Under the pieces are notes generated by a model, which saw nothing but the letters and a program-made list of their open reading frames with translations, did no database searches and was not told the DNA's origin. Shown in pieces: positions 1 through 6,165 of a stretch of 10,198 nt of DNA; position 1 is the first letter of the stretch, and every line of letters starts with the position of its first letter. Source of the DNA: an uncultured Angelakisella sp. Its GTDB lineage: Bacteria > Bacillota > Clostridia > Oscillospirales > Ruminococcaceae. The translations under genes and the position numbers were made by a program. The stretch is taken from NCBI GenBank assembly GCA_904420255.1, contig CAJFUT010000211.1, forward strand, positions 1 through 10,198, read 5' to 3'.

Positions 1-330
1 CTGGGGAAGAAGCTGCTGGGCCCGCATGGGGGAGAGGGCCAGGGAGATGCTCCCCCGGAGCCCCGCCTGGCGTTCCTCCAGCTGCCGCTGGAAGTTCCGG
101 TGCAGGTCCCGCATTTTTTCCAAGGTTTCCAGATAGAGGGCCCCCTCGTCGGTGGGGATCATGGGGGATACGTCCCGGCGGAAGATTTTGAAGCCCAGCT
201 CCGCCTCCAGGTTGGCCAGCCGCTGGCTCAGGGCGGGCTGGGAAAGGTACAGCTTTTTGGAGGCTGCGGAGATTCCCCCCTCGTTGGCGATGGTCAATAT
301 AAATTCGATCTGCCTTTCGTCAAACCGCAC
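1..330 (-). CDS. LysR-family transcriptional regulator, N-terminal 110 codons (runs off the window)
   Basis: Read leftward from a GTG at 330-328, the product starts MRFDERQIEF. It continues as a typical LysR winged helix-turn-helix: residues about 15-35 hold the SAASKKLYLSQPALSQ recognition region, followed by LANLEAELGFKIFRRD (about 39-53) and the start of the linker helix (about 65-90). The GTG start is chosen because AAGGAGG sits at 339-345, 8 nt upstream, and the usual LysR N-terminus begins exactly there. The effector-binding domain lies outside the window. The gene is divergent from the serine hydrolase and carrier genes, the classic layout for a LysR protein controlling its neighbour in response to a metabolite of that pathway. 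The family and the start are clear. The target and the effector are inferred or unknown. Confidence 0.93.
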   Translation of the reverse strand, partial: MRFDERQIEFILTIANEGGISAASKKLYLSQPALSQRLANLEAELGFKIFRRDVSPMIPTDEGALYLETLEKMRDLHRNFQRQLEERQAGLRGSISLALSPMRAQQLLPQ

Positions 331-346
331 AACAGTTTCCTCCTTT

Positions 347-370
347 CCCGCCGTTGGCGGGCCTTTTTTT
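347..370 (+). terminator. Terminator-like hairpin with T7 tract, next to the LysR ribosome site
   Basis: CCCGCC (347-352) and GGCGGG (356-361) form a perfect 6-bp stem with a GTT loop, followed on the + strand by CC and seven T. On the + strand this is a good intrinsic terminator, but the only thing it could stop there is transcription antisense to the LysR gene. On the - strand the same hairpin lies in the LysR leader, immediately before AAAGGAGG, so it might instead affect ribosome access or mRNA stability. Confidence 0.5.
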
Positions 371-416
371 GTGGAAAGGGCTGTGGGAGCCCCGGACCGG
401 TTTGTGCATATAAGAA

Positions 417-450
417 AAATCGAATAGATTTCATTACAGTCATTCGATTT
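417..450. promoter_or_regulatory. Perfect 9-bp inverted repeat, probable operator
   Basis: AAATCGAAT (417-425) and ATTCGATTT (442-450) are perfect inverted copies separated by 16 bp. The repeat covers the proposed -35 (433-438), and its right arm lies between -35 and -10 of the rightward promoter. An exact 9-bp palindrome in the A+T-rich gap between a LysR gene and its divergent partner is best explained as a regulator site. The adjacent LysR protein is the natural candidate. Overlap with the core promoter fits repression or a low-lying activator site better than the usual -65 activator site. Confidence 0.6.
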
Positions 451-460
451 GCTATATAAT
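433..460 (+). promoter_or_regulatory. Promoter for the hydrolase-carrier unit
   Basis: A perfect TATAAT -10 lies at 455-460. The best -35 is ATTACA at 433-438 (4 of 6 bases of TTGACA) with a 16-bp spacer. The start point would be near 467, giving a leader of about 90 nt before the ATG at 556. The weak -35 fits a promoter that needs or is tuned by a regulator. Confidence 0.6.
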
Positions 461-480
461 CTATGATACCCTATGATAAG
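461..480. repeat. Tandem CTATGATA repeat just after the -10
   Basis: CTATGATA occurs at 461-468 and again at 471-478, separated by CC, so the period is 10 bp (one helical turn). It covers the expected transcription start. It could be a second protein-binding element or chance in an A+T-rich stretch. Confidence 0.35.
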
Positions 481-542
481 AATAAAGTAAAGCTTTACCG
501 GAAAGGGAGCGCGAGGGCCCTGCGTTTCCCGGAAAGACCCAC

Positions 543-548
543 AGGAGG
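543..548 (+). promoter_or_regulatory. Ribosome binding site that fixes the hydrolase start
   Basis: A consensus AGGAGG lies 7 nt before the ATG at 556. An in-frame ATG at 463 has no such site and would sit on the proposed transcription start, so 556 is the better start. Confidence 0.85.
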
Positions 549-555
549 AAAGCTG

Positions 556-1509
556 ATGAAACGGATCAATCTGGAAGGCTATATCCACGACATCATCCAA
601 AGGAAGATCACCACCTACCATGTGGAGGTGCGGCAGCACGGCGAGGTGGTGGGGAAATTCGACTGGCGGGACAACCGCCGGGACAACATCCACTCGGTGA
701 GCAAAAGCTTTGTGAGCATGGCGGTGGGCATCGCGGTCCACGAGGGGGTCCTGCGGCTGGACGAGAAGCCGGCGGAGATCTGGCCGGAGAAGCTCCCCAG
801 GAACCCGGCCCCCAACCTGCTGAAAATGACCGTCCGGGACGCCATCATGATGGCCTGCGGCCACGACTACTTTATTCTGGAGGGCTATTCCGGCAAGCCC
901 GGCGTACCCGGCAGGGACGAGCTGGAGAACGACGACTGGATCCAGTACGCCATGACCTTCGACGTCCCCTACACCCCCGGGACCTATTGGAAATACAACA
1001 ACTTCGGCCCCTATCTCTGCTCGGTGCTGATCCAGGACCGCACCGGCCAGCGGCTCCGGGATTACCTGATGCCCCGGCTGTTCCAGCCCCTGGGCATCCG
1101 GAACCCCCAGTGGTTTGAGGCGGCGGCGGGGGGCTATACCCTGGGCTGCGGCGGCCTGCACCTCTCCACCGCCGAGCTTTCCCGGTTCGGCCAGCTCCTG
1201 GTGAACAAAGGGGAGTGGGAGGGCCAGCAGCTGATCCCCGCCGCCTGGGTAGAGGAGGCCACCGCCTTCCAGATTTCCAACGATGTGGGAGACCCGGTGG
1301 GCCCGGACAAAAAGGCCGGTTACGGCTACTTCTTCTGGCGCTGCGCCCGGGACAACGCCTACCGGGGCTACGGCTGGGGCGGCCAGTATGTGATTGTGCT
1401 GCCGGAGCAGGACGCCTGTGTGGCCATCATGTCCCACGATTTCGACGACCAGGGCATCATGGACTGTGTGTGGGACAACATCGTCCCCCAGCTGAAGGAA
1501 AATGCCTGA
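556..1509 (+). CDS. Serine hydrolase of the beta-lactamase / class C (PF00144) family
   Basis: The 317-residue protein has the family's SxxK motif as S47-V-S-K50 in HSVSKSF, with S47 the likely nucleophile and K50 the general base. The second motif is Y147-N-N149 in YWKYNN. A GYGWGGQ segment at 272-278 lies where the third motif (KTG in beta-lactamases) is expected. The family-typical PRLFQPLGI is at 173-181 and LHLSTAELSRFGQLL at 201-215. There is no signal peptide, so it should act in the cytoplasm, unlike secreted beta-lactamases and penicillin-binding proteins. Relatives cleave varied amide, peptide or ester bonds; EstB-type esterases and 6-aminohexanoate-dimer hydrolase are examples. It is followed 81 bp later by a YfcC carrier and is divergent from a LysR gene, which suggests it processes an imported compound. 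The substrate cannot be read from the sequence, and there is no reason to call it a resistance gene. Confidence 0.9.
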   Translation: MKRINLEGYIHDIIQRKITTYHVEVRQHGEVVGKFDWRDNRRDNIHSVSKSFVSMAVGIAVHEGVLRLDEKPAEIWPEKLPRNPAPNLLKMTVRDAIMMACGHDYFILEGYSGKPGVPGRDELENDDWIQYAMTFDVPYTPGTYWKYNNFGPYLCSVLIQDRTGQRLRDYLMPRLFQPLGIRNPQWFEAAAGGYTLGCGGLHLSTAELSRFGQLLVNKGEWEGQQLIPAAWVEEATAFQISNDVGDPVGPDKKAGYGYFFWRCARDNAYRGYGWGGQYVIVLPEQDACVAIMSHDFDDQGIMDCVWDNIVPQLKENA

Positions 1510-1523
1510 GAGGTGCCTGGGCC

Positions 1524-1563
1524 CTGCCGGCGCCCGCCTGGGAAAGCGTTGGCGCGCCGGCGG
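1524..1563 (+). other. Intercistronic GC-rich inverted repeat
   Basis: GCCGGCGC (1526-1533) pairs with GCGCCGGC (1554-1561), extended by a T-G and a C-G pair to 10 bp, with a 20-nt loop. No T tract follows, so it is not an intrinsic terminator. In the hydrolase-carrier mRNA it could slow 3'-end decay of the first cistron or partially attenuate expression of the carrier. Confidence 0.35.
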
Positions 1564-1574
1564 CCCGATCTGAG

Positions 1575-1580
1575 AGGAGG
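1575..1580 (+). promoter_or_regulatory. Ribosome binding site that decides the carrier start
   Basis: AGGAGG here is only 1 nt from the ATG at 1582 but 10 nt from the in-frame ATG at 1591. The second spacing is workable and the first is not, so translation should begin at 1591. Confidence 0.7.
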
Positions 1581-1590
1581 TATGGATATC

Positions 1591-2997
1591 ATGGCAACCA
1601 CCGAGAAAGCGAAACGGAAATTCAGCTTTAAGCTTCCCCATTCCTACGTGATCATTGTCATCGTGCTGATCCTGGCCTGCCTGATGACCTATGTCATTCC
1701 CGCCGGGACCTTCCAGCGGTATGAAAACGCCGACGGGATCACTGTGGTGGATCCCAACAGCTTTTCTTACCTGGAGAGCAGCCCGGTAGCGCCCTGGCGT
1801 ATCCCGGAGATGATCATGGCTTCCGCCGATACCAACGCCATCACCATCTTTTCCATCTTCATCATCGGCGGCTCCTTTGGCGTGATCCTGGCCACCGGCG
1901 CCTTTGAGGCCCTCACCGCCAAGCTGGCCAAGGCCTTTTCCGGGCGGGAAACCTGGGTGATCCCGGCCTTTACCCTCATCTTCGGCCTGGCCACCACCAC
2001 TATGGCCAACAACCAGTTCATCGGCTTCGCCCCCATCGGGGTGATGGTAGCCATGGCCTTCGGCTTTGACGCGGTGGTTGGCTGCGGCATGATCTGCCTG
2101 GGCGGCGCCATCGGCTTCTCCACCGGCACCCTGAATGTCAATACCACCGTGATCGCCCAGCAGATCGCCGAGCTGGTCCCCTTCTCCGGCCTGTGGCTGC
2201 GGTGCGTCAGCTTTGTGATTTTCTGGTTCATCACCAACGCCTACCTGATCCGCTACGCCCGCCGGGTGAAGGCCGACCCCACCAAGAGCGTCATGTTTGG
2301 CTATTCCGGCGCCGGCGTGGTGGACGCCAAAAGCCTGGATGAATTCCAGCGGCTGGAGCCCCGGCATATCCGCACACTGCTGGCCATGCTGGCCTGCTTT
2401 GTCTGGCTCATTTACGGCTGCTTCAATTATAAATGGGGCCTGGATAAGGTATCGGTGGTCTTTATGTACATGGCGGTGATCTGCGGCCTCCTCTACGGCT
2501 TCGGCCCCAGCCGCATCGCCGAGGAATACATCAAGGGTATGAAAAGCATGACCCAGCCGGCCATCATCATTGCCATGGGCTGCGCCACCACCCTCATCTT
2601 CAACGAGGGCCAGATTATGGACACCATCGTGATGGGTCTCGCCAATACGGTGGAGCTGCTGCCGGGCATCCTGCGGGCCCCGGGAATGTATATCATCCAG
2701 AGCCTTGTGGCCCTGGTGGTGGTGGCGGGCAACGCCCAGGCGGCGGTGACCATGCCCATTATGGTCCCGGTGGCGGACATGGTGGGCATGGGGCGGCAGA
2801 CCGCCGTCCTGGCCTTCAACTTCGCCGACGGCTGGACCAACTATATCCTGCCCCATTCCTCCGCCCTCATGGGCTTCATTGGCATGGCGGGCATCCCTTA
2901 CGACCGCTGGATGAAATTTTTCGTTAAGCTGTTTGTAATATGGGTGGTAACCTCCATGGTTATCCTGGCCTTTGCCGGAGCCATCGGCTACACCTGA
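1591..2997 (+). CDS. YfcC-family (DcuC/C4-dicarboxylate carrier superfamily, PF03606) membrane transporter
   Basis: This is a 468-residue polytopic membrane protein. A basic start (TEKAKRKFSFKLPHSYV) leads into the first membrane segment at about 18-37, ending in TYVIPAGTF, the hallmark opening of YfcC proteins. More hydrophobic segments lie near 84-106, 122-140, 163-185, 202-222, 262-280, 286-304, 323-340, 368-398 and 445-465. The conserved C-terminal stretch FADGWTNYILPHSS (411-424) followed by GMAGIPYDRWMKF is also diagnostic. Members move amino acids, small peptides or carboxylates, and the substrate cannot be predicted here. Length and both ends look complete. It follows the serine hydrolase gene with no promoter visible between them and is ended by the hairpin at 3015, so the two are probably co-transcribed: uptake by this protein, then cleavage by the hydrolase. 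Confidence 0.9.
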   Translation: MATTEKAKRKFSFKLPHSYVIIVIVLILACLMTYVIPAGTFQRYENADGITVVDPNSFSYLESSPVAPWRIPEMIMASADTNAITIFSIFIIGGSFGVILATGAFEALTAKLAKAFSGRETWVIPAFTLIFGLATTTMANNQFIGFAPIGVMVAMAFGFDAVVGCGMICLGGAIGFSTGTLNVNTTVIAQQIAELVPFSGLWLRCVSFVIFWFITNAYLIRYARRVKADPTKSVMFGYSGAGVVDAKSLDEFQRLEPRHIRTLLAMLACFVWLIYGCFNYKWGLDKVSVVFMYMAVICGLLYGFGPSRIAEEYIKGMKSMTQPAIIIAMGCATTLIFNEGQIMDTIVMGLANTVELLPGILRAPGMYIIQSLVALVVVAGNAQAAVTMPIMVPVADMVGMGRQTAVLAFNFADGWTNYILPHSSALMGFIGMAGIPYDRWMKFFVKLFVIWVVTSMVILAFAGAIGYT

Positions 2998-3014
2998 TTG
3001 CCGTTGTTACCCAA

Positions 3015-3048
3015 AAATCCCCCCGGCGCGGCAGCGCCGGGGGGATTT
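3015..3048. terminator. Perfect 15-bp bidirectional terminator between convergent genes
   Basis: The arms at 3015-3029 and 3034-3048 are exact inverted copies (AAATCCCCCCGGCGC) around a GGCA loop. On the + strand the stem ends in ATTT, and on the - strand it runs into a five-T tract. It lies 18 nt after the carrier stop and 12 nt after the stop of the leftward gene, so it can end both. Confidence 0.88.
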
Positions 3049-3059
3049 CCTGCGGCGGC

Positions 3060-3611
3060 TTATTTCCGCCGGTAAAGGATGGGCTGGTCGTAGCCGAAGG
3101 TCCGCCTGCCGTTCATCTCCATGGTTTCGGAAACCTCCAGCACCTCCGGGGAGAACCGCTCAAAGAGGGTGAATTTCAGCGCGGGGGTGAACATACTGAC
3201 GCTGCCCCCCTCCCACACCCCGTCCTTTTTGCGGTAAAGGGCGGGGGTGAATTTTTTCGAGGGCGCCAGGGAGGAATAGGGGACCTCGCCCATCTCCCGG
3301 TAGGTGAAGGTGTCCTTGCCGTACCCCTGGGGGATTTCGTAGGAGGTGAGCTTGACGCCGCCGTCCTCCGGGGTGAAAAGGAAGAGGTGGGGGGAGGCGT
3401 GGGTCCGCCCGCCCTGGGTGTAATAGCTCTCCTCCACCACAAATACCCCGGGGAAATCCTCCGGCAGGCCGGTGATCTTGTGGTTGCAGGGGGTGTTGCG
3501 GTGCTCCGCCAGGGGGAAGTCGGCGACGCCCCGGGCCCGCAGCTCCTCCACCTGGCGGGAATTGTCAAATTCACCGCAGAGGATGTGGAGGAATTCTTTC
3601 AGCTCGCTCAT
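3060..3611 (-). CDS. Conserved hypothetical protein, possible distant CpeT/CpcT-like fold
   Basis: This is a soluble 183-residue protein with no signal peptide or membrane segment. The ATG at 3611 is chosen because AAAGGAG lies at 3624-3630, 12 nt upstream (a long spacing), and a nearer ATG is out of frame. I do not recognise it firmly. The N-terminal LCGEFDNSRQ (11-20), the central EESYYTQGG (60-68) and the end TFGYDQPILYRRK (171-183) resemble, in order, the LxGxFxNxxQ opening, the YxEQxY middle and the GxYxFRR end of CpeT/CpcT chromophore-lyase-like proteins. That family is best known for attaching bilins in cyanobacteria, but members occur outside them. This is a resemblance from memory, not an alignment. 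FTPAL appears twice, 20 residues apart (121 and 141). The gene has its own promoter and terminator, so it is a single-gene unit. Confidence 0.75.
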   Translation of the reverse strand: MSELKEFLHILCGEFDNSRQVEELRARGVADFPLAEHRNTPCNHKITGLPEDFPGVFVVEESYYTQGGRTHASPHLFLFTPEDGGVKLTSYEIPQGYGKDTFTYREMGEVPYSSLAPSKKFTPALYRKKDGVWEGGSVSMFTPALKFTLFERFSPEVLEVSETMEMNGRRTFGYDQPILYRRK

Positions 3612-3647
3612 GATATCATCAGGCTCCTTTCTCTGGAAATTGCTTTT

Positions 3648-3676
3648 ATCGTATCTCCCGCTCCGGTTCTTTTCAA
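3648..3676 (-). promoter_or_regulatory. Promoter for the leftward hypothetical gene
   Basis: Read on the - strand: TTGAAA (3676-3671, 5 of 6 bases of TTGACA), a 17-bp spacer, then TACGAT (3653-3648, 4 of 6 of TATAAT). The start would fall near 3641, leaving a leader of about 30 nt that contains AAAGGAG. Confidence 0.6.
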
Positions 3677-3704
3677 GGGGGAAAATGTGAACGTTTTTCT
3701 TTGG

Positions 3705-3733
3705 TTGTGGCCCGCCCCGGAATGTGGTATACT
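3705..3733 (+). promoter_or_regulatory. Extended -10 promoter for the pcrA operon
   Basis: TATACT at 3728-3733 is preceded by TGG (3725-3727), giving an extended -10. TTGTGG at 3705-3710 is a weak -35 with a 17-bp spacer. The start point would be near 3740, about 30 nt before the ATG at 3770. The promoter is back to back with the leftward one, the two -35 elements being 28 bp apart. Confidence 0.65.
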
Positions 3734-3769
3734 TTTCCCGATAACGATTTTCACCAAAGGAGCAATGAC

Positions 3770-6121
3770 ATGACCCAACAGCAGCGGGAGGAGTTCCTGT
3801 CCCTGAAGAAGGCCATCCTGGACAGGAGCTTCGGGACCCTCAATGAGATGCAGCGCCAGGCGGTGGAAACCCTCACCGGCCCGGTGCTGATTTTGGCCGG
3901 GGCGGGCTCGGGGAAAACCACCGTCCTCATCCAGCGCATCGCCAACCTTCTCCGGTTCGGCCTCGCCTGCGAAAGCCGGGAGGTGCCGGAGCTTTCCCCC
4001 GGGGAGTGGGAAACCCTCCGCCGGTGCGCCGCCGACGGCTCCTGCGCCCAGGCGGCGGGGGATATCCTGGCGGTGGACCGGCCCCGCCCCTGGAATATCC
4101 TGGCCATCACCTTCACCAACAAGGCCGCGGGGGAGCTGCGCAGCCGCCTTGCCGGCCTCCTGGGGGAGGTGGGGGCGGACGTCAACGCCGCCACCTTCCA
4201 TTCCGCCTGCGTGCGGATCCTCCGCAGCGAGATCACCGCCCTGGGCTACAAAAGCAGCTTCACCATCTATGACACCGACGACAGCGTCCGGGTCATCAAG
4301 GAGTGCCTTGCGGAACTGAACCTGGACGAAAAGAGCTTCGCCCCCAAGGCCATGCTGGGGATCATCTCCCGGGCCAAGGACGCCCTCCTCACCCCTCCGG
4401 AGCTGGCCCGCGAGGGCGGGGATAACTACGCCTACCAGGTGGCGGCCAAGCTTTACGCCCGGTACCAGGACAAGCTCCGGGCCGCCTCGGCGGTGGATTT
4501 CGACGACATCATCCTCCTCACCGTCAAGCTGTTCCAGCAGTTCCCCGACGTGCTGGAAAAGTACCGCCGCCGCTTCCGCTACATCATGGTGGACGAGTAC
4601 CAGGACACCAACCACGCCCAGTACCTTCTGGTGAGCCTCCTGGCCGGGGGCCACCGGAACCTCTGCGTGGTGGGGGACGACGACCAGAGCATCTATAAAT
4701 TCCGGGGCGCCACCATCGAGAACATCCTCTCCTTTGAAAAGCAGTTCCCCGGGGCCAAGGTGATCCGGCTGGAGCAGAATTACCGCTGCACCACCAAGAT
4801 CCTGGACGCCGCCAACGGGGTCATCGCCAACAACACCCAGCGCAAAGGAAAAACCCTCTGGACCAAAAACGCCGACGGGGAGAACGTCACCTTCTTCAAG
4901 GGGACGGACGAGCAGCGGGAGGCCGCCTTCATCGCCGACACCATCCAGAAGGATGTGAAGGAGGAGGGGATGAAGTACGCCGACCACGCCGTCCTCTACC
5001 GGATGAACGCCCAGTCCAACGTCATCGAGCAGGCCTTCATCCGCTGGGGCATCCCCTACCGGGTCATCGGCGGGCTGCGGTTCTTCGAGCGCCGGGAGGT
5101 GAAGGACGTCCTGGCCTACCTCAGCGTGGTCAACAACCCCGACGACGCCCTGCGGCTGCGGCGGATCATCAACGAGCCCAAGCGGGGCATCGGGGAGGCC
5201 ACGGTGAATTCCGCCGTCCAGATCGGGGAAACCCTGGGCCTCTCCCTCTTCCAGGTCTTCGCCACGGCGGACCAGTACGCCCCCCTGGCCAAAAAGGCCG
5301 CTCCCCTCATGGCCTTCGCCGCCATGATCGACGGCCTCCGGGACCGCCTGGGAAACGAGCCCCTCATCGACACCCTGGAGGCCCTCCTGGAGGAAAGCGG
5401 CTACGTCCGGGCCCTGGAGCAGAAAAACGACTTTGAGAGCCGGGGCCGGCTGGAAAACGTGGAGGAGCTGAAAACCACCGTCCTCAAGTACGCCGAGGAA
5501 ACCGAGGAGCCCTCCCTCTCCGGCTTCCTGGAGGAGATCGCCCTTTATACCGACCTGGACAACTACGACCCCGACGACGACGCCGTGGTGATGATGACCC
5601 TCCATTCCGCCAAGGGGCTGGAGTTCCCGGTGGTGTTCATCGCCGGGGCGGAGGAGGGCATCTTCCCGGGGATGAGCGCCATCTATAACCCCGGGGAGAT
5701 CGAGGAGGAACGGCGGCTGGCCTATGTGGGGATCACCCGGGCCAAGCGCCGCCTCTACCTCACCACCGCCGCCCAGCGGATGATCTTCGGCCGCACCACC
5801 CGCAACCGCCCCTCCCGGTTTGTGGGGGAGATCCCCAAGGCCCTCCTGGACATCCGGGACGAAACGGTCCGCAGCTATTCCGCCCGCCCCGCCCCCGGCG
5901 CCGCGCCGGGGAAGGCGGCCCCGGCCAGGCGGCCCGCCGCCCCCGCCGGGGCCGAGCCCTTCGACCTCAAGGCCGGGGACCGGGTGGTCCACCGGGTCTT
6001 CGGCCCCGGCCTCGTCACCAAGGTCACCCCCATGGGCGGGGACCACATGGTGGAGGTGGCCTTCGACCGGGTGGGCACCAAGCGGATCATGGCGGCCTTC
6101 GCCAAGCTGACAAAAGAATAA
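3770..6121 (+). CDS. pcrA: ATP-dependent 3'-5' DNA helicase, PcrA/UvrD type
   Basis: This is a 783-residue superfamily 1A helicase that unwinds DNA in excision repair and replication-fork maintenance. The whole motif series is present: Q-motif (LNEMQRQAV, 24-32), Walker A GAGSGKT (44-50), motif Ia AITFTNKAA (112-120), Walker B VDEYQDTN (274-281), motif III GDDDQSIYKFRGA (302-314), motif IV LEQNYR (334-339), motif V TLHSAKGLEF (610-619) and motif VI RRLAYVGITRAKRR (648-661). After an Ala/Pro-rich linker (about 703-730) comes the Tudor-like tail with DRVVHRVFGPGLVTKV (737-752), the RNA-polymerase-contacting domain in PcrA. The ATG at 3770 has AAAGGAG 7 nt upstream. Two oddities: an insert of about 35-40 residues between motifs I and Ia (about 67-107), and Phe instead of Trp in the YxWRGA DNA-contact segment. 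It is the first gene of a probable five-gene operon. Confidence 0.95.
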   Translation: MTQQQREEFLSLKKAILDRSFGTLNEMQRQAVETLTGPVLILAGAGSGKTTVLIQRIANLLRFGLACESREVPELSPGEWETLRRCAADGSCAQAAGDILAVDRPRPWNILAITFTNKAAGELRSRLAGLLGEVGADVNAATFHSACVRILRSEITALGYKSSFTIYDTDDSVRVIKECLAELNLDEKSFAPKAMLGIISRAKDALLTPPELAREGGDNYAYQVAAKLYARYQDKLRAASAVDFDDIILLTVKLFQQFPDVLEKYRRRFRYIMVDEYQDTNHAQYLLVSLLAGGHRNLCVVGDDDQSIYKFRGATIENILSFEKQFPGAKVIRLEQNYRCTTKILDAANGVIANNTQRKGKTLWTKNADGENVTFFKGTDEQREAAFIADTIQKDVKEEGMKYADHAVLYRMNAQSNVIEQAFIRWGIPYRVIGGLRFFERREVKDVLAYLSVVNNPDDALRLRRIINEPKRGIGEATVNSAVQIGETLGLSLFQVFATADQYAPLAKKAAPLMAFAAMIDGLRDRLGNEPLIDTLEALLEESGYVRALEQKNDFESRGRLENVEELKTTVLKYAEETEEPSLSGFLEEIALYTDLDNYDPDDDAVVMMTLHSAKGLEFPVVFIAGAEEGIFPGMSAIYNPGEIEEERRLAYVGITRAKRRLYLTTAAQRMIFGRTTRNRPSRFVGEIPKALLDIRDETVRSYSARPAPGAAPGKAAPARRPAAPAGAEPFDLKAGDRVVHRVFGPGLVTKVTPMGGDHMVEVAFDRVGTKRIMAAFAKLTKE

Positions 6122-6165
6122 GCAGCAGAGTTCTGCCGCGTCAAGAGAAAGAGAGAAAAACGCTT

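Noticed and set aside
463..555. A 31-codon N-terminal extension of the serine hydrolase from an ATG at 463
   Set aside because: The extra residues are not family-like, the ATG has no ribosome site, and it overlaps the predicted transcription start. AGGAGG before 556 decides the start.
556..1509. Antibiotic-resistance beta-lactamase
   Set aside because: The protein has no export signal and lacks the KTG motif; only the broad serine-hydrolase fold is shared.
1524..1563. Terminator between the hydrolase and carrier genes
   Set aside because: The GC-rich inverted repeat has a 20-nt loop and no T tract. A strong ribosome site follows directly, so co-transcription is more likely.
3608..6046. An 812-codon open frame on the strand opposite pcrA
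   Set aside because: Its product is a Gly/Val/Leu/Asp/His-rich run with no domain I recognise, and it exactly shadows a helicase with all its motifs. Long stop-free antisense frames are expected opposite GC-rich genes whose third codon positions are G or C.
6124..6140. Terminator after pcrA (GCAG/CTGC pairs around 6125-6136)
   Set aside because: Only 4 bp with a tiny loop and no T run.
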